DNA of 64,000 nt from Mycobacterium lacus. GTDB lineage: Bacteria; Actinomycetota; Actinomycetes; Mycobacteriales; Mycobacteriaceae. The notes beneath the pieces are model-generated. The model worked only from the letters and a program-made list of their open reading frames with translations, was not told the origin of the DNA and did no database searches. Shown here piece by piece: positions 38,169-49,832 of this stretch. Position 1 is the first letter of the stretch. Each line of letters begins with the position of its first letter. The position numbers and the translations under genes are program-made. Where the stretch lies: assembly GCF_010731535.1 (NCBI RefSeq), contig NZ_AP022581.1:434001-498000 (forward strand), in the 5' to 3' direction.

Positions 38169-39011
38169 ATGTCGCCCAGAGTTCCCCGTCTGCGCTGGGA
38201 TGATCCCTTCCGCGCGCTGGAAACGTTGGCCTCGTTGTGGTCGTCGACCGGGCTGCCGTCGGTAAGCGCAGGGGCTGCCTATGCGGTTGGCGCGCCCTAC
38301 CGGACGTTGTTCACGACGCTGCAGCAGCTGCTCGTCGGCAAGGAAGTCACGGTCCGGGTGGGCAACCAGGACGTGGTGCTGACCGTCACCGAATTGGACT
38401 CGGCACTGGAGCCCCAGGGGCTGGCTGTCGGCCAGCTCGGCGAGGTCCGGGTGGCTGCGCGCGACATCAAATGGGACCGGCAGCGCTTGCAGCACGCCGT
38501 TGCCGTCCTGCGCAACGTGCACATCCGTCCGGGCATGCCACCGCTGGTGGTGGCCGCGCCCGTGAGGTTGTCGTCGGTGCTGCCGGCAACGATTTTCGAC
38601 GATGTGTTGCGTCAAGCGGTGCCGCGGCTGCGCGCTGAGCTGTGCGACGACGGGACGGCTCGCCTGCACTGGGCGCGCCAGCCGGGCTGGGGAAGTCTCC
38701 AGGTCGACGTCGACGTTGCCGGGACGGCGTCTGAACCAACGTTGTGGCTGCGACCGCGCGCCCTGATGACCGGCCAGCGACGGTGGGTGCTCCCGGCGCG
38801 GATTCCCGCTTATCGGGTGCGGCTGCCGGACCTGCCGCATGGGCTCGTCGTCACCGACGTCAGCCTCGCCCCGGAATCGCTGACGCTGTCGGCCCTACTG
38901 CCGGAATGGCGAACCGAGTTGCCCCTGAAGTATCTGGAAGACCTCATCACACGGTTGAGCCAGGGCGCGCTCAGCTTTACCTGGCCGTCGCTGCTAAGAG
39001 GTTCCGACTGA
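38169..39011 (+). CDS. Conserved protein of the mtr locus (Rv3243c type)
   Basis: Protein of 280 residues without signal peptide or membrane helix. An amphipathic helical start (FRALETLASLW) leads to alternating strands (KEVTVRVGNQDVVLTVTELD..., PPLVVAAPVRL), a pattern like lipid-binding DUF2993-type proteins, though I cannot assign it firmly. ATG 38169 is preferred over GTG 38163 because AGGAGG lies nine bases upstream. Follows lpqB by 65 bp; conserved neighbourhood hints at envelope biology. Confidence 0.75.
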   Translation: MSPRVPRLRWDDPFRALETLASLWSSTGLPSVSAGAAYAVGAPYRTLFTTLQQLLVGKEVTVRVGNQDVVLTVTELDSALEPQGLAVGQLGEVRVAARDIKWDRQRLQHAVAVLRNVHIRPGMPPLVVAAPVRLSSVLPATIFDDVLRQAVPRLRAELCDDGTARLHWARQPGWGSLQVDVDVAGTASEPTLWLRPRALMTGQRRWVLPARIPAYRVRLPDLPHGLVVTDVSLAPESLTLSALLPEWRTELPLKYLEDLITRLSQGALSFTWPSLLRGSD

Positions 39012-39056
39012 GCGGCCGCGCCCCCGCCTGTCGCCCCGGCGCGCCATACTCGCATC

Positions 39057-39704
39057 ATGCTCGACCTGATTCTGCCGCTGGAATGCGGCGGGTGCGGGGC
39101 GCCGTCGACCCGCTGGTGCGCAGGGTGCGCCGCCGAACTCGTCATCAAACCCGGCCAACCGCATCTGATCAGCCCGCGCGCCGACCCGCAGGTGCCCGTC
39201 TTCGCGCTGGGCCGCTACGCCGGCGCCCGTCGCCAGGCGACCCTGGCGATGAAGGAGCGCGGCCGCGGTGATCTCGTGCACCCCCTGGCGCGCGCACTGG
39301 CCAGCGGTGTCCACCGGTTGCTGTCCTGGGGCATCGTCGAGACCCCGCTGACGATCGTGCCCGCGCCGACCCGGCGTTCGGCGGCACGGCGGCGCGGGGG
39401 CGACCCCGTCACCCGGCTCGCCCGGTTAGCTGCGGCCACCGTCGGCGGCGACCCCGAGATCACCGTTGTGCGGGCATTGCGCATAAGGGCGCTGGCCCGC
39501 GACTCGGTAGGCCTTGGCACCTCCGCCCGTGAGCGCAATATCGCCGGTCGGGTGCTGCTAAGGCGTCGGCGGCTGCCGACCGCCAACGAAGTCTTGCTCG
39601 TCGACGACGTCGTCACCACCGGCGCGACCGCGCGCGAGTCGGTGCGTGTCCTGCAGGCGGCCGGGATGCGGGTCGCTGCGGTGCTGGCGGTAGCGGCGGC
39701 ATGA
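39057..39704 (+). CDS. ComF-like phosphoribosyltransferase-fold protein
   Basis: Protein of 215 residues. The N terminus has a zinc-ribbon-like set of cysteines (CGGCGAP...CAGC), then a phosphoribosyltransferase fold whose PRPP signature is VLLVDDVVTTGAT (about 180-192). ComF proteins help DNA uptake in competent bacteria; the role in mycobacteria is not known. It resembles Rv3242c. Confidence 0.88.
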   Translation: MLDLILPLECGGCGAPSTRWCAGCAAELVIKPGQPHLISPRADPQVPVFALGRYAGARRQATLAMKERGRGDLVHPLARALASGVHRLLSWGIVETPLTIVPAPTRRSAARRRGGDPVTRLARLAAATVGGDPEITVVRALRIRALARDSVGLGTSARERNIAGRVLLRRRRLPTANEVLLVDDVVTTGATARESVRVLQAAGMRVAAVLAVAAA

Positions 39705-40007
39705 CGGAATCGGCGTGGACCCAGGAAGTTCCCATGAGAACGTGAAGAACTCGCAACAGGTCGACCAAATTGGTGGCATGGCGAGGCGAACACGAGCTAA
39801 CGTCGAGAACAACCTGCAAGACTTACGAAGCAGACTCACGGTCGCGATTTCCCACGTTGAAGTGCCCCCCGCGGAGGAGGTGAGAATTCGACATCTTGCT
39901 CCGGCGGGCAGCCTGCGGCGGTAACGTGTCCAAACCGCTCTAACTCCGTCGGCGCGTATCTGAAATCCGGACACGCAGGGCGCGTGTGACGTGAAAAGAG
40001 AAACGAG
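39705..40007. other. 303-bp spacer upstream of hpf
   Basis: No convincing gene; one 69-codon frame has no family match or ribosome site. The region contains a spaced GTGTCC/GGACAC pair near 39926 and 39967-39973 and presumably the hpf promoter. Confidence 0.5.
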
Positions 40008-40718
40008 TTGTCACGTATGTCAAGGCTAACCGTGGAATCCGGTCATGTTCTCGACGAGTCGGCTGGAACCGACGAGCGGGTCGAACCGACACATGCCGAG
40101 GTCGTGTTCAAGGGCCGCAACGTCGAGATCCCCGATCACTTCCGCATCTACGTCTCCCAGAAACTCGCCCGCTTGGAGCGGTTCGACCGGACCATCTATC
40201 TGTTCGACGTCGAACTCGATCATGAACGCAACCGTCGCCAACGCAAGTCCTGTCAGCGCGTTGAGATCACCGCTCGTGGGCGCGGGCCGATAGTGCGTGG
40301 GGAGGCCTGCGCCGACAGCTTCTATGCCGCGCTCGAGTCGGCGGTGGTCAAACTGGAGAGCCGGCTGCGCCGCGGCAAGGATCGCCGCAAGGTGCACTAC
40401 GGCGACAAGACTCCGGTGTCGTTGGCCGAGGCCACCGCGGTGATCCCGCCGCCGGAGCAGGCCTTTGACACCCAGGTGGTGGAGCCACACGAGCATGACG
40501 GCGCCGACGTCGGCCTGCAAGCCACGAAGGACCACGAACCCGGGCGGATCGTCCGCACCAAGGAACACCCGGCCAAGCCGATGTCGGTCGACGATGCGCT
40601 GTACGAGATGGAGCTCGTCGGCCACGACTTCTTTTTGTTCTACGACAAGGAGACCGAGCGGCCGTCGGTGGTCTACCGTCGGCACGGCTACGACTATGGC
40701 TTGATCAGGCTGGCCTGA
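40008..40718 (+). CDS. hpf: Ribosome hibernation factor HPF, long form
   Basis: Protein of about 236 residues. The N-terminal S30AE domain (about 25-125) binds the small ribosomal subunit; the C-terminal domain (about 185-236, KPMSVDDALYEMELVGHDFFLFYDKET) mediates dimerisation in long HPF proteins. A disordered linker separates them. Equivalent to Rv3241c. The start may be TTG 40008 or ATG 40017; neither has a strong ribosome site. It precedes secA1. Confidence 0.92.
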   Translation: MSRMSRLTVESGHVLDESAGTDERVEPTHAEVVFKGRNVEIPDHFRIYVSQKLARLERFDRTIYLFDVELDHERNRRQRKSCQRVEITARGRGPIVRGEACADSFYAALESAVVKLESRLRRGKDRRKVHYGDKTPVSLAEATAVIPPPEQAFDTQVVEPHEHDGADVGLQATKDHEPGRIVRTKEHPAKPMSVDDALYEMELVGHDFFLFYDKETERPSVVYRRHGYDYGLIRLA

Positions 40719-40792
40719 CGATCGACGGTCGACACCCCGACGTCACCTAGGATGGGGGACGCCGAACACTCAATCCAACAGGGGACATAGCT

Positions 40793-43636
<2,844 letters not shown>

Positions 43637-43691
43637 CGGGCCCGCGGCGGGATTCTGGCGGCCGCGGTCGGCTACCCATCCGCCCACCGCA

Positions 43692-43910
43692 CGGCCGAAC
43701 CTGCGTCCGGACGGCCTCACCCCACGAGAGGACGAAGTGCTGTGCCTTCTCGCCCGTGGCGCGTCCAACCAGGAGATCGCGGCGTGGTCGGCGATCACCG
43801 AAATGACCTCCCGCAACCACCTGGAGCGCTCCTACGCCAAGATCGGCGTGTAGAACCGGATCGGCGCCAGGTTGCATGCGCTTCGACGTGGACTAGTCAA
43901 AAATGCCTAG
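43692..43910 (+). pseudogene. Remnant of a LuxR-type regulator, DNA-binding end
   Basis: In the frame beginning near 43692 the translation reads RPNLRPDGLTPREDEVLCLL, then ARGASNQEIAAWSAITEM, a recognisable LuxR helix-turn-helix, but the expected GV(R/K)NR after the recognition helix is interrupted by TAG at 43851; the frame then resumes NRIGARLHALRRGLV to about 43898. No start codon or upstream regulatory domain is present. It looks like the decayed tail of a larger LuxR protein, possibly left after loss of genes found here in relatives. Confidence 0.7.
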
Positions 43911-43976
43911 TCCGTTGGGGGCGGTTGAGTCAAACATGCTATATGCGAACGTGCCCGCGAGGCGGACACTTAGTCC

Positions 43977-44732
43977 ATGAAGCGCTACTTGATCATCGGT
44001 TACGGTGCCGCGAGCTACGTGGTCTTCCTGGTGGCTTTCTTGTACGCGATCGGCTTCGTGGGCAACCTCGTGGTGCCGCGGAGCGTCGATCACGCGATCA
44101 CGGCATCGATCGGCCCGGCGGTCACGATCAACGTGCTGTTGCTCGGTGCGTTCGCCGTCCAGCACAGCGTCATGGCGCGGCGGTGGTTCAAGCGGTGGTG
44201 GACGCGATTCGTGCCGCCGTCGATTGAGCGCAGTACCTATGTGTTGCTGGCCAGCGCGCTACTGCTGCTGCTCTACTGGCAGTGGCGAACGATGCCCGCG
44301 GTCATCTGGGACGTGAAACCGCAGGCGGGTCGGCTGGTGCTGTGGGCGTTGTTCTGGCTCGGGTGGGCGACCGTGTTCGCGTCGACCTTCATGATCAACC
44401 ACTTCGATTTGTTCGGCCTCCGGCAGGTGTATTTGGCTTGGCGCGGAGAGCCCTACACCGACCTGGCTTTTCAGGCTCGATGGTTCTACCGGCTGGTGCG
44501 GCACCCACTCATGCTCGGTTTCGTCATCGCGTTCTGGGCGGCCCCCACGATGACCGCCGGGCACCTGCTCTTCTCGATCGCCACCACGGGCTACATCCTG
44601 ATCGCCGTGCAATTGGAGGAGCGCGACCTCGTCGCATCGCTGGGACCCGAATACCACGAGTACCGCCGGAGTGTGTCGATGCTGCTCCCGAGGCCACGCC
44701 GGCGCCCGGCCGAAACGGCTGGGCGGAACTAA
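43977..44732 (+). CDS. Membrane methyltransferase, MddA / isoprenylcysteine-methyltransferase-like
   Basis: Protein of 251 residues with about six helices. The C-terminal part (ARWFYRLVRHPLMLGF..., then VQLEERDLVASLGPEYHEYRRSV) is the signature of the isoprenylcysteine carboxyl-methyltransferase fold that binds S-adenosylmethionine. It resembles Rv3238c and the MddA group, which methylates methanethiol to dimethyl sulfide. Substrate is inferred from family only. Confidence 0.8.
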   Translation: MKRYLIIGYGAASYVVFLVAFLYAIGFVGNLVVPRSVDHAITASIGPAVTINVLLLGAFAVQHSVMARRWFKRWWTRFVPPSIERSTYVLLASALLLLLYWQWRTMPAVIWDVKPQAGRLVLWALFWLGWATVFASTFMINHFDLFGLRQVYLAWRGEPYTDLAFQARWFYRLVRHPLMLGFVIAFWAAPTMTAGHLLFSIATTGYILIAVQLEERDLVASLGPEYHEYRRSVSMLLPRPRRRPAETAGRN

Positions 44733-44769
44733 CTTTCGAGGAGCGTGGCGCATGCCGGCGCCGGCCCGG

Positions 44770-45408
44770 TCAACCGATATGCAAGGCGACCACCAGCCAC
44801 TTGGTTCCGTTGGCAGTGGGCAGCAGTTCCACTCGGCAGGCGATCGCGTGGACTCGGTCCCCGCGACTGTAGGTGCCGAAAACCTCCGCCGCGGTCTGCG
44901 GGGCGTCACGCCCGGCCGGCTGCAGGCGCGTGCGGCGCAACACCGCGGAGCCTTGCCCGGCGGCGTGCCCACTCGCCGCGCGACCGACCGAGAGCACGGA
45001 GTCGACGAGGCTTGGAGCCAGCAGCGGGCGCAGCTGGGCCGCCGGCCGGCGGCGGTCGATGACTTCCAGCACTCGGCGCAGTGCGGCGTCGGCGAAGGCC
45101 GCCGCCTGGCGCATCGGGGTAGACGCGGCCGCCGCCCTGACCGCCGGGGCGGCGGCCGGCTGTCGGCGAGTCGAACGCGCGGGGTGGGGCCGCAACGTCG
45201 CGTGGGATGACTGCCGGCACTGCGGGACGTTTCGTGTCGGCGGCTCGTATTCGACGACGGGTATGACGGCGAAGGTATCGCGGCGGGGCGGGCTCGCGAT
45301 GGGACGAACGGACAACGGGCACCCTCCAAACTCATCGATCATCTCCGAGCCTGCTGGAGAGTGGCAGGTGTTGCGGTGGTGTTCAGATGCTTGGCCATCA
45401 TCGCACAA
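44770..45408 (-). CDS. Rv3235-family protein
   Basis: Ala/Arg/Pro-rich protein of up to 212 residues. The N-terminal half is disordered; the C-terminal 110 residues (AFADAALRRVLEVIDRRRPAAQL..., VLRRTRLQPAG, VELLPTANGTKWLVVALHIG) are a compact domain known from Rv3235-type proteins. In other actinobacteria such genes often sit near secA. The start is uncertain: ATG 45408 or ATG 45342. Function unknown. Confidence 0.75.
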   Translation of the reverse strand: MCDDGQASEHHRNTCHSPAGSEMIDEFGGCPLSVRPIASPPRRDTFAVIPVVEYEPPTRNVPQCRQSSHATLRPHPARSTRRQPAAAPAVRAAAASTPMRQAAAFADAALRRVLEVIDRRRPAAQLRPLLAPSLVDSVLSVGRAASGHAAGQGSAVLRRTRLQPAGRDAPQTAAEVFGTYSRGDRVHAIACRVELLPTANGTKWLVVALHIG

Positions 45409-45511
45409 CCGGGGGTGGTGCGTACCCGCCCGGTGATGTGCGCGGTCCGGGGGTTAGCGTGAGCGACAACGTCGGTCGGCGCGATGAATTGACAAGGAGG
45501 CCAGGTCCGCA

Positions 45512-46921
45512 ATGGTGACCCGGTTGTCCACGGTGGACGCGTCGTTTTACCGGCTGGAGAACACCGCCACCCCGATGTACGTCGGCTCGCTGTTCATCCT
45601 GGCCCGTCCGCGGGCGGGTTTCAGCTACGAGACGCTTCTGGCCACCATCGAGCAGCGGCTACCCCAGATACCGCGCTACCGGCAGAAGGTCCGCGAAGTC
45701 AACGTCGCCATGGCCAGGCCGGTGTGGATCGACGATCCCGACTTCGACATCACCTATCACGTGCGGCGGTCCGCGCTGCCATCGCCGGGCAGTGACGAGC
45801 AACTGCACGAGCTGATCGCGCGGCTGGCCGCGCGGCCGCTGGATAAGTCGCGGCCGTTGTGGGAGATGTATCTCGTCGAGGGCTTGGACAAGAATCGCGT
45901 CGCCCTCTACACGAAGTCGCACCAAGCGCTTATCAACGGCGTGACGGCGCTGGCGATAGGCCACGTCATCGTCGACCGGACGCGGCGTCCGCCGCCGTTC
46001 CCCGAAGACATCTGGATCCCGGAACGCGATCCCGGCAACATCCGGCTGTTGCTGGGCGCGATCGGCGACTGGGTGGTTGGCCCGGGCGCGCAGATGCAGG
46101 CCGTCGGATCCGCGATCGCGGGGTTGGTGACGAACTCCGGACAAGTCGTCGATACCGCTCGCCGGTTCGTCGATATCGCCCGCACACTGGCCCGCGGCAC
46201 CGCACCCAGTAGCCCGCTCAATGCCACCGTTTCACGCAATCGTCGGTTCACCGTTGCCCAGGGACGTCTTGAGGACTACCGAACCGTGCGAGCGCGCTAC
46301 GACTGCGACGTCAACGATGTGGTGCTTGCGGTGATAGCCGGGGCGCTGAGCAGCTGGTTGATGTCGCGCGGCGAAGCGTTGGCACCCACCGCGACGATTC
46401 GGGCGATGGCGCCGTTGTCGGTCTATGCCGATGACCAGCTCGACTCAACCGGCCCAGGTCAGGCGATCAGCCAGGTGACGCCGTTCCTGGTTGACCTGCC
46501 GGTGGGGGAGGGCAACGCTGTGGTGCGGCTGTCGCAGATCGCCCACGCCACCGAGTCGAATCCGACGGCCGCCAGCCTGGTCGATGCCCGGACCATCGTC
46601 ACGCTGTCCGGTTTTGCGCCACCCACCCTGCACGCCATGGGTATCCGGGTCGCCACCAGTTTTTCGGCACGATTGTTCAACCTGTTGGTGACGAACGCCC
46701 CCGGAGCCCAGGCGCAGATGTATGTTGCCGGCACCAAGTTGCTGGCCGCTTACGCCGTGCCGCCCCTGTTGCACAACCAGGCGCTGGCCATCAGCGTGAC
46801 GTCCTACAACGGCATGCTGTATTTCGGAATCAACGCCGACCGCGCCGCAATGAGCGATGTCGACCTGCTGCCGGGGCTGTTGAGTCAATCGCTTGACGAG
46901 CTGTTGGAAGCTTCCCGGTAA
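45512..46921 (+). CDS. tgs3: WS/DGAT-family acyltransferase, Tgs3-like, full length
   Basis: Acyl-CoA:diacylglycerol/wax acyltransferase-type protein of 469 residues. The N-terminal half starts LSTVDASFYRLENTATPMYVG as in Tgs proteins, but the catalytic HHxxxDG motif reads SHQALING (136-143), with the first His and the Asp replaced, so activity may be low or lost. The C-terminal half carries the usual conserved strands (ATIRAMAPLSVY...). As I recall, M. tuberculosis has this gene split into Rv3234c and Rv3233c; here it is one intact frame. It has a good AAGGAGG upstream. Confidence 0.88.
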   Translation: MVTRLSTVDASFYRLENTATPMYVGSLFILARPRAGFSYETLLATIEQRLPQIPRYRQKVREVNVAMARPVWIDDPDFDITYHVRRSALPSPGSDEQLHELIARLAARPLDKSRPLWEMYLVEGLDKNRVALYTKSHQALINGVTALAIGHVIVDRTRRPPPFPEDIWIPERDPGNIRLLLGAIGDWVVGPGAQMQAVGSAIAGLVTNSGQVVDTARRFVDIARTLARGTAPSSPLNATVSRNRRFTVAQGRLEDYRTVRARYDCDVNDVVLAVIAGALSSWLMSRGEALAPTATIRAMAPLSVYADDQLDSTGPGQAISQVTPFLVDLPVGEGNAVVRLSQIAHATESNPTAASLVDARTIVTLSGFAPPTLHAMGIRVATSFSARLFNLLVTNAPGAQAQMYVAGTKLLAAYAVPPLLHNQALAISVTSYNGMLYFGINADRAAMSDVDLLPGLLSQSLDELLEASR

Positions 46922-46977
46922 TTGCCCGGTAGCTGCCGGGGGTCCACGTTTGGTGAGCGGATATACCATCCGTTGAT

Positions 46978-47844
46978 GTGAGCACCGCGACGAACAAAGG
47001 AGCGTCGGTGAAGGGGGACACAAAGGATTCGACTGCGCGGGCCGCCCGCAAGATCCCCAACGCCCTCTACGAATCCGAATTATTCAGGCTGCAAACAGAA
47101 TTCGTGAAGTTGCAGGAGTGGTTGCGGTATACGGGTGGACGCCTTGTCGTCCTCTTCGAGGGCCGTGACGGGGCGGGCAAGGGTGGAGCCATCAAACGAA
47201 TCACCGAATACCTCAACCCCCGGGTGGCCCGCATCGCGGCGCTGCCCGTGCCGACCGATCGGGAACGCGGCCAGTGGTACTACCAGCGTTACATCGCACA
47301 TCTGCCCGCCAAGGGGGAAATCGTGCTGTTCGACCGGTCGTGGTACAACCGCGCCGGCATCGAGAAAGTCATGGGATTCTGTACGCCTCAAGAGTATGTG
47401 CTGTTCTTGCGGCAGACGCCGATCTTCGAGCAGATGCTGATCGATGACGGGATTCTGCTGCGCAAGTATTGGTTCTCGGTCTCCGAAGCCGAACAGCTGC
47501 GCCGGTTCAAAGCGCGACGGAATGACCCTGTCCGGCAATGGAAACTGAGCACGATGGACCTGGAATCGGTGTATCGGTGGGAGGACTACTCGCGCGCCAA
47601 GGACGAGATGATGGTGCACACCGATACCCCGGTTAGCCCGTGGTATGTCGTCGAATCCGATATCAAGAAGCACGCGCGGCTGAACATGATGGCGCACCTG
47701 CTGTCCACGATCGAGTACCGCGACGTGAAGCAGCCCAAAGTCCGTCTCCCGCAGCAGCCGATCGTCAGTGACAACTACAAGCGCCCGCCGCGTGAGTTGT
47801 CGACGTATGTCGATGACTATGTGGCCACGCTGATGGGTGGTTAG
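46978..47844 (+). CDS. ppk2: Polyphosphate kinase 2
   Basis: PPK2-family enzyme of 288 residues that uses polyphosphate to phosphorylate nucleotides. Walker A is GRDGAGKGG (62-70), the lid begins LNPR, and Walker B is VLFDRSWYNR. It resembles Rv3232c (also called pvdS in older lists). GTG 46978 is used; an overlapping ATG two bases earlier is out of frame. Confidence 0.94.
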   Translation: MSTATNKGASVKGDTKDSTARAARKIPNALYESELFRLQTEFVKLQEWLRYTGGRLVVLFEGRDGAGKGGAIKRITEYLNPRVARIAALPVPTDRERGQWYYQRYIAHLPAKGEIVLFDRSWYNRAGIEKVMGFCTPQEYVLFLRQTPIFEQMLIDDGILLRKYWFSVSEAEQLRRFKARRNDPVRQWKLSTMDLESVYRWEDYSRAKDEMMVHTDTPVSPWYVVESDIKKHARLNMMAHLLSTIEYRDVKQPKVRLPQQPIVSDNYKRPPRELSTYVDDYVATLMGG

Positions 47845-47846
47845 CC

Positions 47847-48359
47847 GTGGCGATCGCGGTCTATATCCCTGCCACCCTGCCCATGCTGCAGCAGCTCGTC
47901 GCCGAGGGTTCGTTGTGGCCGGTCAACGGCACCGCATTCGCGGTGACACCGGCGTTGCGCGAGTCGTACGCCGAGGGTGACGACGACGAACTCGCCGAGG
48001 TGGCGCTGCGTGAGGCGGCGCTGGCGTCGCTGCGATTGCTGGCAGCCGACGCCGATGCCATCCCGCGGACCGTGCGGCCGCGGCGCGCTGTGCTGGCCGC
48101 CGAGGTCGATGACGTCCAATACCGCCCCGATCTCGACGAAGCCGTCGTCAGGCTGGGCGGACCCGTGACGATCGAGCAGGTGGTCGCCGCCTACGTCGAC
48201 AACGCCGTCGCCGAGCCGGCCGTCACGGCGGCGGTCGCGGTCATCGATGCCGCCGACCTCGGCGATGAGGACGCTGACCTGGTTGTCGGTGATGCCCAGG
48301 ACCACGATCTGGCCTGGTACGCCAACCAGGAGCTGCCGTTCCTGCTCGACCTGCTCTGA
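47847..48359 (+). CDS. DUF6912-type conserved protein (Rv3231c)
   Basis: Acidic protein of 170 residues (many Asp/Glu-Ala repeats such as AEGDDDELAEVALREAALASLR). It begins AIAVYIPATLPMLQQLVAEG and ends WYANQELPFLLDLL, the conserved ends of its family. It follows ppk2 after two bases, so both are probably cotranscribed. No enzyme motif is visible; function unknown. Confidence 0.8.
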   Translation: MAIAVYIPATLPMLQQLVAEGSLWPVNGTAFAVTPALRESYAEGDDDELAEVALREAALASLRLLAADADAIPRTVRPRRAVLAAEVDDVQYRPDLDEAVVRLGGPVTIEQVVAAYVDNAVAEPAVTAAVAVIDAADLGDEDADLVVGDAQDHDLAWYANQELPFLLDLL

Positions 48360-48497
48360 GCCCGGCGACGATGCTCGCCGCGTTGGGGTCCCGCCCAGCC
48401 GCGTAGCGGCGAGGGCGACGGCGTGAGGGAGCCAGGCAATCGGGACGAGCGCGGCGCGGCCGTGGATGTGACGCATTCGGGCCGTTCAAGGGCTAGA

Positions 48498-48530
48498 TAC
48501 GCAACCGTAAGTTACGGTACCGTAGCTTCA
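48498..48530 (+). promoter_or_regulatory. Paired TACG-N4-CGTA operator before the DesA3 reductase gene
   Basis: Two palindromes TACG-N4-CGTA occur at 48498-48509 and 48513-48524, exactly 15 bp apart. The second lies within a longer imperfect palindrome (48507-48530, GTAA..TACGG...CGTAG.TT). The block ends 69 bp before the ATG at 48600. The same arrangement is found before desA3 (49749-49781). Confidence 0.7.
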
Positions 48531-48599
48531 TTGGGTGGGCATGGAACGGCCCCCAGCATGAGCGGAAGCCAAAGGCCGCATCGTGAGCAGGAGCTTCCT

Positions 48600-49736
48600 A
48601 TGGGCAAAAAGTACGCGCCGGTCACTGCCAAGGTGGTCGACACCAAGCGCCCAACCATCGCCGGGGCGGACAAGCACTCCGGCTGGCACGTGCTGCGCAA
48701 GCTAGCTGCGCGCATCACCACGCCGCTGTTGCCCGACGACTATCTGCACCTGGCCAATCCGCTGTGGTCCGCGCGCGAATTGCGGGGGCGCATCGTCGAG
48801 GTCCGCCGGGAGACGGAAGACTCCGCCACGCTCGTCATCAAACCGGGCTGGGGCTTCAGCTTCGACTACCAGCCGGGCCAGTACATGGGCATCGGACTGC
48901 TGCTGGACGGGCGCTGGCGCTGGCGGTCGTACTCGCTGACGTCGAGCCCGGTAACGGCCTCGCGCACCGTGACCATCACCGTGAAAGCCATGCCCGAAGG
49001 CTTCCTGTCCACCCACCTGGTGGCGGGCGTCGAGCCCGGGACCATCGTGCGACTGGCCGCGCCTCAGGGCAATTTCGTGCTGCCCGACCCGGCGCCGCCG
49101 TCGATCCTGTTTCTCACCGCGGGGTCCGGGATTACCCCGGTGATGTCGATGCTCCGCACGTTGGCGCGCCGCGACCAGATCACCGACATCGCGCACCTGC
49201 ATTCGGCGCCCACCGAGTCCGACATGATGTTTGGCCCCGAGCTGCGTGCGCTGGCCGCCGACCGCTCCGGCTATCGGTTGCGTGTGCGAGAGACTCGCAC
49301 CGAAGGCCGGCTCGACCTTGCCCGGCTCGATCAGGAGCTGCCCGACTGGCGCGACCGTCAGACCTGGGCCTGCGGGCCGGAAGGCATGCTCAACCAGGCC
49401 GAGAAGGTCTGGTCATCGGCGGGCATCGGCGATCGGCTGCACCTGGAGCGGTTCGCGGTGTCGAGGGCCGCACCCGCCGGAGCGGGTGGGACGGTCACGT
49501 TCGCCCGCAGTGGCAAGACCGTGGCCGCTGACGCCGCGACGTCGGTGATGGACGCGGGTGAGGGCGCAGGTGTGCAGATGCCGTTCGGCTGCCGGATGGG
49601 TATCTGTCAATCGTGCGTGGTTGACCTGGTGGAAGGTCACGTCCGGGACCTGCGGACGGGCGCCGAACACGACCCCGGGTCTCGGATCCAGACCTGTGTG
49701 TCAGCCGCATCGGGGGATTGTGTGGTGGACATCTAA
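48600..49736 (+). CDS. Ferredoxin-type oxidoreductase, DesA3 electron donor
   Basis: Iron-sulfur flavoprotein of 378 residues resembling Rv3230c, shown for M. tuberculosis to pass NADPH electrons to the stearoyl-CoA desaturase DesA3. A flavin-binding barrel ([13 protein letters not shown]) is followed by an NAD(P) domain ([16 protein letters not shown]) and a C-terminal plant-type [2Fe-2S] domain with CRMGICQSC and a distal Cys in [14 protein letters not shown] 48600 has AGGAG six bases upstream. The desaturase gene follows with its own promoter. Confidence 0.93.
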   Translation: MGKKYAPVTAKVVDTKRPTIAGADKHSGWHVLRKLAARITTPLLPDDYLHLANPLWSARELRGRIVEVRRETEDSATLVIKPGWGFSFDYQPGQYMGIGLLLDGRWRWRSYSLTSSPVTASRTVTITVKAMPEGFLSTHLVAGVEPGTIVRLAAPQGNFVLPDPAPPSILFLTAGSGITPVMSMLRTLARRDQITDIAHLHSAPTESDMMFGPELRALAADRSGYRLRVRETRTEGRLDLARLDQELPDWRDRQTWACGPEGMLNQAEKVWSSAGIGDRLHLERFAVSRAAPAGAGGTVTFARSGKTVAADAATSVMDAGEGAGVQMPFGCRMGICQSCVVDLVEGHVRDLRTGAEHDPGSRIQTCVSAASGDCVVDI

Positions 49737-49748
49737 GGTTACTCACAG

Positions 49749-49781
49749 GTAACCTACGGATTCGTAGGTTACGATAGCGTA
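49749..49781 (+). promoter_or_regulatory. Paired TACG-N4-CGTA operator before desA3
   Basis: A perfect interrupted palindrome with 10-bp arms GTAACCTACG / CGTAGGTTAC occupies 49749-49772. It contains TACG-N4-CGTA at 49755-49766, and a second TACG-N4-CGTA follows at 49770-49781, again 15 bp on. The block ends 51 bp before the desA3 ATG, where it could overlap the promoter. Confidence 0.75.
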
Positions 49782-49832
49782 GGTCTGGGATAGGTCTAAG
49801 GCAGCCCCACCGACCGCAGGGAGATGAAGACG

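Noticed and set aside
39715..39924. Possible 69-residue gene between the ComF-like gene and hpf
   Set aside because: Begins with GTG without a ribosome site and resembles nothing known; more likely hpf leader sequence.
43637..45511. Recent horizontal island
   Set aside because: Composition matches the flanks and the genes have counterparts in the same order in M. tuberculosis; gene loss explains the region better than gain.
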